Shown: positions 46,783 through 56,970, counted from the stretch's first letter. The stretch is DNA of 64,000 nucleotides from Oceanospirillum beijerinckii DSM 7166 (GCF_000422425.1 NZ_AULT01000015.1:62001-126000), one strand, 5' to 3'. Program-made: numbers and translations. Notes: generated from the letters alone by a model not told the origin.

Positions 46783-47349
46783 CTAATTAACTACGTCTTC
46801 TGCCTCTAACAGCTGCCTTTTACTTTCTGCTTTGGCCGTATTCAGAATCTGTTCAATCAGCTCCGGGCTATCGACTGCACGGGCCAGAGCCACACCACCT
46901 ACCATAAGAATGGACGCTATCGTTGCCGTTTCCATATCTTTACCCGTACTTTGCGCCAGACGTTTAATAAATCCCTTTAATACCTGCTGATAGCCCTGAC
47001 GACTCTCCTCATCCCGTAATGCGATATCCGATACCAGAAACGCCAGCGGGCAGGCATCTGCTACTGAATTCACATGCTCTTCAGACAGATAGAGATCCAG
47101 AATACGATCCAGATCAGGCTCCCGATCCAGCCTGTCACGGGTCATGCGTCTGGCACCATAAACAACCGCTTCGGAGTACAGCTCTTTTTTGGAGTTAAAA
47201 TGCTTATAGAACGCGCCCCGCGTCAGGCCCGCACGTTCCATAACCTGATTGATCGAGACTTTGTTAAAACCATTATGGGTAAACAGATGTGCCGCACTTT
47301 GCAGAATTTTGTCACGGGTTTGCTGTTTATGTTCCGGGGACCAGGGCAT
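46783..47349 (-). CDS. TetR-family transcriptional regulator
   Basis: A 188-residue repressor-type protein with an N-terminal TetR helix-turn-helix (about residues 10-57: TRDKILQSAAHLFTHNGFNKVSINQVMERAGLTRGAFYKHF). The C-terminal ligand domain has ACPLAFLVSDIALRDEESRQGY. The start is supported by TAGGAGTG upstream of ATG at 47349. It is divergent from the glutathione S-transferase gene 260 bp away, making that gene a plausible target. This pairing is often seen with detoxification genes. The ligand is unknown. Confidence 0.9.
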   Translation of the reverse strand: MPWSPEHKQQTRDKILQSAAHLFTHNGFNKVSINQVMERAGLTRGAFYKHFNSKKELYSEAVVYGARRMTRDRLDREPDLDRILDLYLSEEHVNSVADACPLAFLVSDIALRDEESRQGYQQVLKGFIKRLAQSTGKDMETATIASILMVGGVALARAVDSPELIEQILNTAKAESKRQLLEAEDVVN

Positions 47350-47496
47350 AATTTTAACACTCCTAAGTTAGCTCTCAGATAAACCATCTCAAAAGATGTT
47401 CTTGATCATATTGTCACCTAGCTTAAAGTAAAGCGCACCCCTAAAGTACTAACGTAGATCCGGGCAGAAAATAAGCTCACTCTATTCCGTCATTTA

Positions 47497-47590
47497 CCGG
47501 GCTATTTATCCAGCCGTGCACTTTATCCGGCTGGGCACTTTATCCAGCCGGGCATTTATACAGCCGGGGACAGTATCCAGCAGGGCACAG
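47497..47590. repeat. Degenerate 17-bp tandem repeat upstream of the GST gene
   Basis: About five imperfect units of the type GGCACTTTATCCAGCCG run from about 47497 to 47590. They include the inverted pair CCAGCCG/CGGCTGG, and end about 20 bp before the GST start codon in the TetR/GST intergenic region. Confidence 0.7.
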
Positions 47591-47609
47591 CCCATAAAAG
47601 GAAAACGAT

Positions 47610-48239
47610 ATGATCAGTATTCTTGGTATTCAGCAAAGTAACTTTGTTCGCAGCGTTGAACTGGTATGCGCGCAAAAACAACAGGCTTATCAGGTAGGTT
47701 GGCAGTTGGGCGATAAAGCGATTCCGTTTCGCTCGGATGAACATCTGGCCGTACACCCTTTTGCCAAAATGCCGGTGATTCAGGACGGTGAACTGATTGT
47801 GCAGGAAACACTGGCGATTTGCCGCTATCTGGACGCTAAATATCCCGTTCCAGCATTGCAACCCGAAGGCATCGAGCAACAAGCCGAGCATGATGCCTGG
47901 TGCTCTATGATTGTCACTCAGATCGACCAGGCCATTATGCGCAAATATCTGGTTGAGCTTGCCTTCCCAACAGGGCCGGATGGTAAACCCAATAAAGAGA
48001 AGCTGATGAAAAATAAACCTCAGCCACTACGTGCAGTTGAAGTGGTTGAACAGCGACTGGCCGGTAAAGACTATATCTGCGGCGATCAATTAACCCTGGC
48101 TGATCTCCTATTAGTGCCCATGCTGCACCATGCGGCCAAGCTAAAATATGATCTGCAACTGATTTCTGATGATAGTCTGATTCACGACTATATTGAGCGG
48201 ATTATGGCTCAGCCTGGTGCTAAGGATATCTTGCTATAA
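47610..48239 (+). CDS. Glutathione S-transferase family protein
   Basis: A 209-residue GST. The thioredoxin-like N-domain contains SNFVRSVELVCAQKQ and the glutathione-contact FAKMPVIQDGELIVQETLAICRYLD (cis-Pro and ES/ET motif, about residues 48-72). The all-helical C-domain holds the family segment YICGDQLTLADLLLVPML (about 151-168). It has an AAAGGA site 6-7 nt before the ATG. It probably detoxifies electrophiles and may be controlled by the divergent TetR gene. Confidence 0.9.
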   Translation: MISILGIQQSNFVRSVELVCAQKQQAYQVGWQLGDKAIPFRSDEHLAVHPFAKMPVIQDGELIVQETLAICRYLDAKYPVPALQPEGIEQQAEHDAWCSMIVTQIDQAIMRKYLVELAFPTGPDGKPNKEKLMKNKPQPLRAVEVVEQRLAGKDYICGDQLTLADLLLVPMLHHAAKLKYDLQLISDDSLIHDYIERIMAQPGAKDILL

Positions 48240-48279
48240 AGCTCCGCTCGCAACTCAGTGCTCTTTATCGTTCGATTAT

Positions 48280-48317
48280 GACCGGGACAGGTTTTAACCA
48301 TTAAAACGGCCCCGGTC
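48280..48317 (+). terminator. Candidate terminator after the GST gene
   Basis: GACCGGG/CCCGGTC outer stem and GTTTT/AAAAC inner stem form a hairpin 40 bp after the GST stop. The T-run afterwards is weak, so efficiency is uncertain. The rest of the 400-bp gap to the chemoreceptor gene shows nothing recognisable. Confidence 0.5.
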
Positions 48318-48638
48318 TTAACTTAGCCGCTCAGCTCTCTTAACCTTGCAATACATAACCTTGCAGTACCAGCCCTCTTCAACACAGATACCGACTCAAG
48401 TACTGCCTGTCCCCTTAAAAGCATTTCATGCTGTTCATTAAAAAAACCCGGTTTTACTCACTCAATACTTTATTTCGCTAAAAACCCAGTGTTTGTCTAT
48501 GATTTAGAAAACACCTGCTTGTAAAACATGAATTTCCATGACACCTTTAGACCATCTGACTGTTCAGAACAATAACTACCCATTCTATCCACTGGATGGC
48601 TCGTAAGCAGCAAACGGAATGCTTTGGAGTCTCATCAT

Positions 48639-50594
48639 ATGCTAAAAAATCTTAAACTCAGTACTCAGTTAAACCTCGGATTTGGGGCCATAGTGTTGCT
48701 AATGGCTATTATTTCAATCATTTCGTACAGCGGTCTGAATAGCACCTATAAAGGCTTTACCGAGTACAGAGATTTAGCCAGGGATACGAACTTATCTAGC
48801 CGGGTTCAAGCCAATATGCTTTCCATGAGGCTCGCCGTTTTAAGCTTTATAAATACACGTTCTGATGCTGATATACAGGTTTTTAGTGAGCGCCGGGACA
48901 CTATGAATGAATATCTGGACAAAGCAATCATTGAAATTCAGCAACCCAGTCGACTTAGTCTGATTAAAGAAGTTAAACAGGAAGTTCTAAGCTATGAGAA
49001 GGCCTTCAGCGAAGTGATTAAGCTATTCCAGCAGAGAAATAATATTGTTGCGGCACAGCTTGATCCTTCCGGTCTGGCCATGCGCAAAGCACTGACCGAT
49101 ATTATGCTATCAGCTAATAGAGATAATGATACTTCAGCGGCAGTGCTTGCAGGTATCGCTCAGGAGCACCTGTTACTGGGCCGCCTCTATGTGACTAAAT
49201 ATCTAGTCACAAACTCCGTCACCGACGCCAACCGGGCAAAAGAAGAGCTGCAGCAGAAGTTACCTCCTTTAATCGAACAACTTGATCAAGAACTGCAGAA
49301 CCCAGGTCGCCGCCAGCTACTACAGGATATGCAGAAACACTTTCAGCAATACAATCAAGCTGTTGCTCAGGTGCAAAATATTATTACCCAGCGCAACGAC
49401 CTGATCGACAATACGCTGAATAAAGTCGGACCTATCGTCGCAGATAAGATTGAGCAGGTTAAACTCTCAGTTAAAAAGGATCAGGATACACTGGGACCTG
49501 CTCTTCAGGCAGATACTGAACAAGCAGTGACACTGGTCAGCACCATCGCCCTATTGGCAACACTGACAGGCCTGTTTATCGCCTGGTATATGGCCAAAAC
49601 GATCCGCACACCGATTGGTGGCGAGCCTGTCATCATTGCAAACATCACTCACGCTATCGCTTCCGGTGACCTGAGCCAACCCCTCAACACCAGCGCCAAA
49701 GATACCGGTATCTATCGCTCGGTCTGCGATATGGCAGAAAAGCTCAGAGAGCTGATTGGAGGCATCATTGCGACAAATAAACAACTGGTGAATGCTGCTC
49801 AGGTTGGCTCCGAAGCCGCACGCCACAATACCGAAACCATCCAACAACAGCAGTTGATGACCGATCAGGTTGCCGCTTCGATGAATGAAATGACCTACAG
49901 TATTCAGGAAGTTGTTTCCCACGCCGCTGAGTCTGCAGAGAAGTCGGCTCAGGGGAAAACCGAAACCCAACGAGGCAGAGACAGCGTTCGCCTTACCGTT
50001 GATGCGATCAATGATCTGGCCGACAACCTGAACCAATCTATGATCACCATCAGGGAACTGGAACAGAAAAGTATCGAGATCGGATCAGTTGTTGAAGTGA
50101 TTCAGAATATTTCCGAACAAACCAACCTGCTGGCACTGAACGCAGCCATTGAAGCGGCACGGGCTGGCGAACAGGGCAGAGGCTTTGCCGTTGTTGCTGA
50201 TGAAGTACGTACACTGGCACAACGCACCCAGGAGTCTACCACTGAGATCCAGGAGATGATTCAGGATCTGCAACAGCGCACCGTCCAGACCGTAAACGCC
50301 ATAGAAGAAAGCTCTAAAAAAGCAAACGATACAGTTGAATGCTCCCAGGAAACGGATACCGCGTTAAGCTCTATCGCACAGGCGATAGATCAAATTGCCA
50401 GCATGAATGAGCATGTGGCCAGTGCTGTAGAGCAGCAATCTGTCGTGGCTCAAAGTATTACTGAGAATATGGAGGAGCTTTCCGGTATGCTGGAAGCGAC
50501 CACCCAAGGCGTTCAAAAAGCAGAACATGCCAGCCAGGAAGTTAATAATATGACTCACAAACTGACACAGCTGGTATCAGGCTTTAAGGTATAA
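48639..50594 (+). CDS. Methyl-accepting chemotaxis protein
   Basis: A 651-residue transmembrane chemoreceptor. TM1 is at about residues 11-32 ([20 protein letters not shown]). A helical-bundle periplasmic sensor of about 260 residues follows, then TM2 at about 295-317 ([18 protein letters not shown]) and a HAMP-like region. The cytoplasmic coiled coil has the signalling tip [20 protein letters not shown] (about 488-507) and [17 protein letters not shown]. The start is the ATG at 48639, preceded by GGAG at 9-nt spacing. The sensor is of the long helical-bundle type, ligand unknown. No CheW-binding pentapeptide tail is present. Confidence 0.95.
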   Translation: MLKNLKLSTQLNLGFGAIVLLMAIISIISYSGLNSTYKGFTEYRDLARDTNLSSRVQANMLSMRLAVLSFINTRSDADIQVFSERRDTMNEYLDKAIIEIQQPSRLSLIKEVKQEVLSYEKAFSEVIKLFQQRNNIVAAQLDPSGLAMRKALTDIMLSANRDNDTSAAVLAGIAQEHLLLGRLYVTKYLVTNSVTDANRAKEELQQKLPPLIEQLDQELQNPGRRQLLQDMQKHFQQYNQAVAQVQNIITQRNDLIDNTLNKVGPIVADKIEQVKLSVKKDQDTLGPALQADTEQAVTLVSTIALLATLTGLFIAWYMAKTIRTPIGGEPVIIANITHAIASGDLSQPLNTSAKDTGIYRSVCDMAEKLRELIGGIIATNKQLVNAAQVGSEAARHNTETIQQQQLMTDQVAASMNEMTYSIQEVVSHAAESAEKSAQGKTETQRGRDSVRLTVDAINDLADNLNQSMITIRELEQKSIEIGSVVEVIQNISEQTNLLALNAAIEAARAGEQGRGFAVVADEVRTLAQRTQESTTEIQEMIQDLQQRTVQTVNAIEESSKKANDTVECSQETDTALSSIAQAIDQIASMNEHVASAVEQQSVVAQSITENMEELSGMLEATTQGVQKAEHASQEVNNMTHKLTQLVSGFKV

Positions 50595-50602
50595 CGATAG
50601 AG

Positions 50603-50672
50603 CTGGAGGCTGGAGGCTGGAGGCTGGAGGCTGGAGGCTGGAGGCTGGAGGCTGGAGGCTGGAGGCTGGAGG
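50603..50672 (+). repeat. Perfect 7-bp minisatellite, ten copies of CTGGAGG
   Basis: The heptamer CTGGAGG is repeated exactly ten times without a mismatch (70 bp), starting 8 bp after the chemoreceptor stop codon. The rest of the gap to the DMT gene (50673-50902) shows no gene. Confidence 0.97.
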
Positions 50673-50902
50673 CCATCAAACCAGACTGATACTTAATCAG
50701 ATACAAAGGGTATGTAAAAAATCGAAAGAAAAGCCAGAAAGCGCTGCCATTTTCAGTTAAATTAGCCGGTGATTATCAACAGGGCATTGAGTTTTACTAT
50801 ACGACGCCCTGATTCAGTGGAAAACAATCGGCTTCGGTACTGTACTCTGCACAGAGCACAAACAGGAAACAGCCGCACATAGGCCGTAAATAAGGATAGA
50901 CA

Positions 50903-51796
50903 ATGCAGCAGCGTTTTCAGGCGCTTTCCCGCTCCAGTCAGGCGGATATTCTACTGATTATTACGACCCTGCTGGCTGGAGCTGGTTGGATCTTTTCTAA
51001 AGAGGCGCTACAGGGTTTAGAGCCGATCTTTTTTATCAGTATTCGTTTTACCCTAGCGGGTTTGGTATTAGTCTTACTGGGCCAGGGAGTGTTGCGTCGA
51101 TTAACAGGGTTAGAGTTTAAACAAGCTTGCCTGGTCGGCAGTATTTTTTCAGTCGCCATGATTCTATGGATTCTGGGCCTACACTACGCCCATCATGTGG
51201 GTATTGGCGCTTTTCTCACCAGTTTAGGTGTGGTTTTAGTGCCCTTCGTTGGTCTTTTATTTGGCGACAGACCGGATAAATCACTCTGGCTGTCCCTGCC
51301 GGTGGTCATTGGCGGTTTAGCTTGTTTATCTCTGGATAGTCAGTTTGCCTTTGGCTGGGGCGAAGTGTTTTTCCTACTAGCCGCACTGTTGTTTGCTTTC
51401 TTTTTTGTTTTGAATAGCCGCTATTCCGCCAAGATTGCCACTCTGCCACTCACCGCCATTCAGCTACTGATTACGGGTGCAGTTGCCTTTGTCGTTTCTC
51501 TATTGCTGGAAGAGCAGCAATGGTCACAACCGGCATCAATCTGGGGCTGGCTGCTGGCCAGTGCCTTTATCGCTACCAGTTTGCGCTTTTATGTTCAGAC
51601 CAAAGCGCAAGGCATGGCACCCTCCAGCCACACCGCCATAATTATGACACTGGAGCCTGTCTGGACTGCGCTATTTGCCGCCTTCTGGTTAAATGAACAG
51701 ATGACCTTACTTCAGTTCTCAGGCTGTATGCTGATCTTTATGGCGATGTTGATCAATCGCTGGCGAGTGATTATGCAGTTGCTAAAGAGAAACTAA
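50903..51796 (+). CDS. EamA/DMT-family transporter
   Basis: A 297-residue inner-membrane protein with ten hydrophobic segments in two EamA halves. LLIITTLLAGAGWIFSKEAL opens the first and FLLAALLFAFFFVLNSRYSA the second. QTKAQGMAPSSHTAIIMTLEPVWTALFAAFWLNE near the C-terminus is a DMT signature. It has an AAGGA site 7 nt before the ATG. The substrate (metabolite or drug exporter) cannot be predicted. It is a single-gene unit ended by a strong hairpin. Confidence 0.92.
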   Translation: MQQRFQALSRSSQADILLIITTLLAGAGWIFSKEALQGLEPIFFISIRFTLAGLVLVLLGQGVLRRLTGLEFKQACLVGSIFSVAMILWILGLHYAHHVGIGAFLTSLGVVLVPFVGLLFGDRPDKSLWLSLPVVIGGLACLSLDSQFAFGWGEVFFLLAALLFAFFFVLNSRYSAKIATLPLTAIQLLITGAVAFVVSLLLEEQQWSQPASIWGWLLASAFIATSLRFYVQTKAQGMAPSSHTAIIMTLEPVWTALFAAFWLNEQMTLLQFSGCMLIFMAMLINRWRVIMQLLKRN

Positions 51797-51811
51797 GTCC
51801 TTTTTCTACCC

Positions 51812-51850
51812 AAAATCTGAAGCCATTGATTCACTATGGCTTCAGATTTT
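51812..51850 (+). terminator. Terminator of the DMT transporter gene
   Basis: AAAATCTGAAGCCAT and ATGGCTTCAGATTTT form a perfect 15-bp stem with a 9-nt loop, symmetric and likely bidirectional, 15 bp after the stop. The rest of the 330-bp gap is AT-rich and carries the betI promoter region. Confidence 0.92.
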
Positions 51851-52090
51851 CTCTTCACTTTCACCTTCCCTACCCCATCTTCTCTTCTCCCGTGTAACGC
51901 AAGCCTTACAAAATCATACGGACAGTAAACATTACACCAATAACCAGAAAAAATAGATATTACAGACAAATAACCACATTTTTAGGCTGATTTCACAGAT
52001 TTTAGCTAACACCTACTTTTAAAAAGCCTTCTTTCTATTAGAGCACTAATCATTTTATCCTTGATATATTCCGCCTACTCTGCCATTTTA

Positions 52091-52108
52091 ATTTAAACGT
52101 TCATTTAA
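52091..52108. promoter_or_regulatory. Candidate BetI operator upstream of betI
   Basis: The segment around AACGTT (52096-52101), flanked by TTTAA and CATTTAA, resembles proteobacterial BetI sites built on TTGAACGTTCAA. It sits about 28 bp before the betI ATG, suitable for autorepression. The dyad is imperfect. Confidence 0.4.
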
Positions 52109-52128
52109 GAAAAAATTTGGAGAGTCCG

Positions 52129-52749
52129 ATGCCTAAAGTCGGCATGCCAGAAATCCGCAAACCTCAACTGATCAACGCCACCATGGAAGCCGTCAACGAC
52201 GCAGGCCTACATAAAGCCAGTGTTGCCATGATCAGCAGTTATGCCGGTGTATCCCCCGCTATTATTAACCACTACTTCGGCGGTAAAGACGGTTTACTGG
52301 AAGCCACTATGCGTTCCGTACTCAAAGACTTGTCGGATGCCGTTCGCAAACAATTGGAAGCGGTTGAACCTGATAATACTGCGGCCCGTATTATCGCGGT
52401 GGTGAAAGGTAATTTTGACCCTAAACAATTAGACAGCAAGGTGGTAAAGACCTGGCTGACCTTCTGGTCACACTCCATGCATAAACCCCAACTGCATCGT
52501 TTACAGCGGGTCAATGAGCAACGCCCGCTCTCCTATCTGCGCCGTGAACTCAAACAGGTCGTGCCTCATGAAAAAGCGGCGTTTATCGCTCAAGGGGTAG
52601 CCGCATTGATTGATGGCATCTGGCTCAGGGGCGCGCTATCACCGGAAGGCATCAATACAACCCTGGCCGAAGCGTTGATTATTGATTATCTGCAACATCA
52701 GCTACCGGAACTTAATTGGCATGATTTTCAATCGACCAAGAGCAGTTAG
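52129..52749 (+). CDS. betI: Choline-responsive repressor BetI
   Basis: A 206-residue TetR-family regulator matching BetI closely. It begins MPKVGMPEIRKPQLINATMEAV. The HTH is at about residues 25-56 (SVAMISSYAGVSPAIINHYFGGKDGLLEATMR), and the C-domain has WLTFWSHSMHKPQLHRLQRVNEQR. It represses choline uptake and oxidation genes until choline binds. The ATG at 52129 follows a GGAGAG site. It heads a run of choline genes (betA, choX, choW, choV). In most relatives betB stands between betI and betA, but here it does not. Confidence 0.95.
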   Translation: MPKVGMPEIRKPQLINATMEAVNDAGLHKASVAMISSYAGVSPAIINHYFGGKDGLLEATMRSVLKDLSDAVRKQLEAVEPDNTAARIIAVVKGNFDPKQLDSKVVKTWLTFWSHSMHKPQLHRLQRVNEQRPLSYLRRELKQVVPHEKAAFIAQGVAALIDGIWLRGALSPEGINTTLAEALIIDYLQHQLPELNWHDFQSTKSS

Positions 52750-52828
52750 CCGTTAATAGATCACTAACAACTCAAGACTCGCGTGGTTTAAGCAAACAGC
52801 GCAGAAATCACCAGACCCGGATCAGGTT

Positions 52829-54505
52829 ATGAAACAGGAATACGACTACATTATTATCGGTGCAGGCTCAGCGGGCTGTGTGCTCGCAGATCGCCTGAGT
52901 GAAAGCGGTGAACACAGCGTACTGCTGCTGGAAAAGGGTGGCAGTGATCGCAGCATCTTTATTCAGATGCCGACAGCCCTGTCCTATCCAATGAATACCG
53001 AACATCTGTGCTGGCAGTTCCATACCCAGCCTGAACCGGGCGTAAATAACCGTTCACTGCACACCCCGCGGGGTAAAACCCTGGGTGGCTCCTCTTCCAT
53101 CAACGGTATGGTTTATGTGCGTGGTCACGCCTGTGATTTTGATCAGTGGCAAGAGCAAGGAGCTGAGGGCTGGGACTACCAAAGCTGCCTACCCTATTTC
53201 CAGCGCGCAGAAACCTGGGAAAACGGGGCCGATGATTATCGTGGCGGTAACGGTCCGGTAGGCACCTGTAACGGCAATAAGATGTCGCTGAATCCACTGT
53301 ACCAAGCCTTTATTGATGCCGGTGTTGATGCGGGCTATGGCTATACCCAGGATTACAACGGTTACCGTCAGGAGGGTTTTGGCCCTATGCATATGACGGT
53401 GAAAAATGGCGTGCGCAGCTCCACTTCAAACGCCTATCTGCGTCGTGCTATGCAGCGTCCTAATCTGACGGTGCTGACCCATGTGATGAGCCGCAAAGTG
53501 ATCACAGAGCAAATCGATAACCAAATCAACGCCACGGGTGTGGAGTTTGAACATAAAGGCCAGATCCACACTATCCATGCTTACCGTGAAGTGATCTCAG
53601 CCGCAGGTTCGATAGGTTCGCCACAATTATTGCAACTGTCCGGTATTGGCCCGGCAGAAGTGCTGCAGAAAGCCGGTGTCGAAGTGGTAAAGGATCTGCC
53701 GGGCGTAGGTGAGAACCTGCAGGATCACCTGGAAGTCTATTTCCAATACAAGTGTCAGCAGCCGATCTCTCTGAACAGCAAGCTGAACCTGATCAGTAAA
53801 GGTCTGATCGGTGCGCGCTGGATACTGCTAAAGGACGGCCTGGGGGCCACCAACCACTTTGAATCCTGTGCCTTTATCCGCTCCCGTGCGGGTCTGAAAT
53901 GGCCAAATATTCAGTACCACTTCCTGCCTGCGGCGATGCGTTATGACGGTAATGCGGCGTTTAAAGGTCATGGTTTTCAAGTCCATGTGGGTCCGAATAA
54001 ACCTTCCAGCCGGGGCTATATCCGTATCACCAGCGCTGATCCCGAGCAGCCGCCTGAGATTCTATTCAACTACCTGAGCACTCAGCAGGATATTGAAGAT
54101 TGGCGCGCCTGTATCCGCCTGACCCGTGAGATCTTAAACCAGAAATCACTGGATGCTTTCCGGGGTGATGAGATTCAGCCAGGTTACGCCGTTGAAAGCG
54201 ATGAACAGATCGATGCCTGGGTGCGTGACAATGTAGAGAGCGCTTACCACCCCTCCTGCTCATGCAAGATGGGCGCAGATGATGATCCTATGGCGGTGCT
54301 GGATAGCCAGTGCCGGGTACGGGGCGTGAATAAGCTACGGGTCGTAGACTCATCTATTTTCCCGACTATTACCAACGGCAACCTGAATGCACCGACCATT
54401 ATGGTGGCGGAAAAAGCGGCGGATATGATTCTGGGCAAAGCGCCGTTACCAAAGACCAATGTTCCGGTTTGGATTCACCCGGATTACCAGACAGAGCAAC
54501 GATAG
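52829..54505 (+). CDS. betA: Choline dehydrogenase
   Basis: A 558-residue FAD-dependent GMC oxidoreductase that oxidises choline to betaine aldehyde at the membrane. The ADP-binding fold [18 protein letters not shown] is at about residues 6-23. The GMC signature regions [21 protein letters not shown] (about 77-97) and [16 protein letters not shown] (about 258) are present. The active-site His is in [12 protein letters not shown] (about 471-482), and the C-terminal [22 protein letters not shown] closes the fold. It lies 79 bp after betI. Betaine-aldehyde dehydrogenase (BetB), needed for the next step, is not adjacent. Confidence 0.96.
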   Translation: MKQEYDYIIIGAGSAGCVLADRLSESGEHSVLLLEKGGSDRSIFIQMPTALSYPMNTEHLCWQFHTQPEPGVNNRSLHTPRGKTLGGSSSINGMVYVRGHACDFDQWQEQGAEGWDYQSCLPYFQRAETWENGADDYRGGNGPVGTCNGNKMSLNPLYQAFIDAGVDAGYGYTQDYNGYRQEGFGPMHMTVKNGVRSSTSNAYLRRAMQRPNLTVLTHVMSRKVITEQIDNQINATGVEFEHKGQIHTIHAYREVISAAGSIGSPQLLQLSGIGPAEVLQKAGVEVVKDLPGVGENLQDHLEVYFQYKCQQPISLNSKLNLISKGLIGARWILLKDGLGATNHFESCAFIRSRAGLKWPNIQYHFLPAAMRYDGNAAFKGHGFQVHVGPNKPSSRGYIRITSADPEQPPEILFNYLSTQQDIEDWRACIRLTREILNQKSLDAFRGDEIQPGYAVESDEQIDAWVRDNVESAYHPSCSCKMGADDDPMAVLDSQCRVRGVNKLRVVDSSIFPTITNGNLNAPTIMVAEKAADMILGKAPLPKTNVPVWIHPDYQTEQR

Positions 54506-54790
54506 AGAAAAATAACAGCGGCTAATGGCAGGTTAAACGTATAAGCCATTAACCGTTTTGCTGTTACCAATAACCCAAGCAGGCGGAGCGATCTGCCTGT
54601 TAGCGCTTTGACCAGATACATAAAGCGTTATGTATTTCCAAGCCAGTCCAGCGGCGTCAGTGTTTTTATTGAATACCGTACAAATATTACGCTTGATCGT
54701 AACCAACACGGGTAAGAAACACTGCGTCTCGGCCGGACTGCCTTGGAAGTACAGCCAAGACAATAAACTGACTGTACTCAAGGAGATACC

Positions 54791-55726
54791 ATGATCTTTC
54801 CTAAACTGAAAACTCTGACCACCGCCTTGGCGCTGACCATCAGCGGCAGTGCTCTGGCTAATAGCTGTGAAACCGTGCGTTTCTCAGATGTCGGCTGGAC
54901 CGATATTACAGCCACCACAGCGATCACCTCTGAGATCGTTAAAGGCTTGGGTTATAAGCCCAAAACTCAGCTGCTATCGGTGCCTGTCACCTATACCTCA
55001 CTGGCTTCCGGTGAGTTAGATATTTTCCTGGGCAACTGGATGCCCACCATGGAAGGGGATATCGCCAAATACCGTGAAGCGGGTACGGTAGAAACCGTTC
55101 GTGCCAACCTGCAAGGTGCGAAATACACCCTGGCGGTTAACCAAGCCGCTTATGATGCGGGTGTACGCAACTTTGCGGATATCGCCAAACACGCGCGCAA
55201 ATTTAATAAGCGCATTTACGGTATTGAGCCGGGCAACGACGGTAACCGTCTGATCCAGGATATGATCGATAAAAACGCTTTTGGTCTGAAAGATTTCCGT
55301 CTGGTGGAATCCTCAGAAGCGGGCATGCTATCGGAAGTCAAACGTTCTGAGCGTCGTAACAAGTGGGTTGTATTCCTGGGCTGGGAACCACACCCGATGA
55401 ACAGCAACTTTGATATCGCTTATCTGGACGGTGGTGATGACTGGTTTGGCCCTAACTACGGCGGTGCAACCGTTTACACCAACACCCGACAGAACTACAG
55501 CAAAGAGTGCCCAAATATGGGCAAACTGCTAAGTAATCTGGAGTTCACCCTGAGCATGGAAAACCAGGTAATGGCTTCCATTCTGGATAAGGGCATGAAG
55601 CCAGAAAAAGCCGCGACCCAGTGGCTGCAAGCCAATCCTCAGGTGCTTGAACAATGGCTGGACGGTGTTAAAACGCTGGACGGCAAACCGGGCCTGACAG
55701 CGGTTAAGCAACACTTAAAGCTTTAA
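54791..55726 (+). CDS. choX: Choline ABC transporter, periplasmic binding protein
   Basis: A 311-residue binding protein of the OpuAC family with a signal peptide (LTTALALTISGSALA). Features match ChoX: CETVRFSDVGWTDITATTA after the signal, the SVPVTYTSLASGELDIFLGNWMPTM region (about 65-90) with the aromatic ligand box, and KWVVFLGWEPHPMN (about 194-207). It has an AAGGAG site 5-6 nt upstream of the ATG. It delivers choline to ChoW/ChoV. The 400-bp gap to choW, filled with repeats and hairpins, is unusual for this operon. Confidence 0.94.
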   Translation: MIFPKLKTLTTALALTISGSALANSCETVRFSDVGWTDITATTAITSEIVKGLGYKPKTQLLSVPVTYTSLASGELDIFLGNWMPTMEGDIAKYREAGTVETVRANLQGAKYTLAVNQAAYDAGVRNFADIAKHARKFNKRIYGIEPGNDGNRLIQDMIDKNAFGLKDFRLVESSEAGMLSEVKRSERRNKWVVFLGWEPHPMNSNFDIAYLDGGDDWFGPNYGGATVYTNTRQNYSKECPNMGKLLSNLEFTLSMENQVMASILDKGMKPEKAATQWLQANPQVLEQWLDGVKTLDGKPGLTAVKQHLKL

Positions 55727-55768
55727 TACAACTGATACCATTACCGATAAATTTATTGGTATCAAAGT

Positions 55769-55873
55769 CGGCTGGGTAAGCAAAGCGCTATCCAACACTG
55801 ACTCTGATACCTGATTGTCGGAAGACGCCTTGCGGCTTTTCCGACCTACAACCACTTATCTGGTTTGGTATAA
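55769..55873. repeat. Dispersed palindromic repeat, copy 2
   Basis: It shares with copy 1 (46021-46131) the block GTCGGAAGACGCCTTGCGGC followed by TTTTCC-ACCTACAA and TTGGTATAA, plus the first arm GGGTAAGCAAAGC. It is inserted between choX and choW. Confidence 0.8.
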
Positions 55874-55886
55874 GTTTTAGCTTTAA

Positions 55887-55986
55887 CACGCTCAAGTACT
55901 GATTCGCACTCAGCGACTAATTCAGATTAAGGCTTGAGCGTGACTTAACGCTTTGATGTTCTAAAGCCCATAACGGCTTTAGAACA
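55887..55986. other. Two perfect hairpins between choX and choW
   Basis: CACGCTCAAG (55887-55896) pairs with CTTGAGCGTG (55933-55942), and TGTTCTAAAGCC (55957-55968) with GGCTTTAGAACA (55975-55986). Neither has a clear T-run. They lie just downstream of the palindromic repeat and may stabilise the choX mRNA or cause partial termination, giving more binding protein than permease. Confidence 0.6.
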
Positions 55987-56125
55987 TGTGTTATCAGATG
56001 AGAGCAAGCAGGCTGTAAGCTACACATCACCTGTGACAGGTCATAAAAAATCGGCCCTGTACTCCGTCTTTCTTTTTCTGCCCGAACATCGCTTTGGGCC
56101 ATGCTTTACTATCGAGTAATCCGTT

Positions 56126-56968
56126 ATGAATTGGATAACCAAACATAAAATCCCTTTGGGCCAATGGATGGAAAATTTTGTCGATTGGTTAATCGGCAAC
56201 GCGTCAGGTTTTTTTGATGCCATCGCCTATTCTCTGGAATGGCTGATTCTGGGTGCAACCGATCTATTACTGCTGTGCCCGGCCTTTATTCTGATCGCGG
56301 CAACAGCAGGTCTGGCCTGGTGGTTACATCGGTCGCTGGGGCTGGTCGCTTTTGTAACGGCATCCCTGTTATTAATTGCCAACCTGGGCTACTGGACCGA
56401 GATGATAGAAACCTTGGTGTTAGTGCTCTCGGCCACGGTACTCTGTGTGCTGATCGGTATTCCCATTGGCATTATGGCGGCCCATTATCCTAAATTTTAT
56501 ACCGCGATCCGTCCGGTATTGGATCTGATGCAGACCATTCCAACCTTTGTTTATCTAATCCCAACCCTGATTCTGTTTGGCCTGGGCGTTGTACCGGGGC
56601 TGATCTCCACCATTATCTTTGCTATCGCAGCCCCTATTCGCCTGACCGCACTGGGTATCAGTAGCGTACCGGCAGAATTATTAGAAGCAGGTAAAGCCTT
56701 TGGCGCTACTCGTACCAAACTGCTGTTTAAGGTCGAACTGCCTGCGGCGATGCCCAATATTATGGCTGGGGTGACACAGTGCATTATGTTATCGCTATCC
56801 ATGGTAGTGATTGCCGCTCTCGTGGGTGCCGATGGTCTGGGCAAACCTGTGGTACGCGCCCTAAATACCGTCAATATCTCTCAGGGTTTTGAAGCGGGTC
56901 TGGCCATTGTATTGGTGGCGATTATTTTGGACCGTCTGTGTAAACAACCAAACCAGAAGGAGGTGTAA
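56126..56968 (+). CDS. choW: Choline ABC transporter, permease
   Basis: A 280-residue ABC permease of the OpuAB/ProW type. An N-terminal hydrophilic segment (GQWMENFVDWLIGNASGFF) is followed by six hydrophobic helices. The permease EAA loop is PAELLEAGKAFGATRTKLLFKVELPAAMPNIMAGV (about residues 188-222), which couples to the ATPase. DLMQTIPTFVYLIPTLILFGLGVVPGL is the family block before it. It is followed after 2 bp by choV. Confidence 0.94.
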   Translation: MNWITKHKIPLGQWMENFVDWLIGNASGFFDAIAYSLEWLILGATDLLLLCPAFILIAATAGLAWWLHRSLGLVAFVTASLLLIANLGYWTEMIETLVLVLSATVLCVLIGIPIGIMAAHYPKFYTAIRPVLDLMQTIPTFVYLIPTLILFGLGVVPGLISTIIFAIAAPIRLTALGISSVPAELLEAGKAFGATRTKLLFKVELPAAMPNIMAGVTQCIMLSLSMVVIAALVGADGLGKPVVRALNTVNISQGFEAGLAIVLVAIILDRLCKQPNQKEV

Positions 56969-56970
56969 GC

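Noticed and set aside
48480-48638. FliA (sigma28) promoter for the chemoreceptor gene
   Set aside because: TAAAA-like bases occur but no GCCGATAA-type -10 element at the right spacing.
50603-50672. CRISPR-like repeat array
   Set aside because: The units are contiguous 7-mers without spacers and no cas genes are present; it is a minisatellite.
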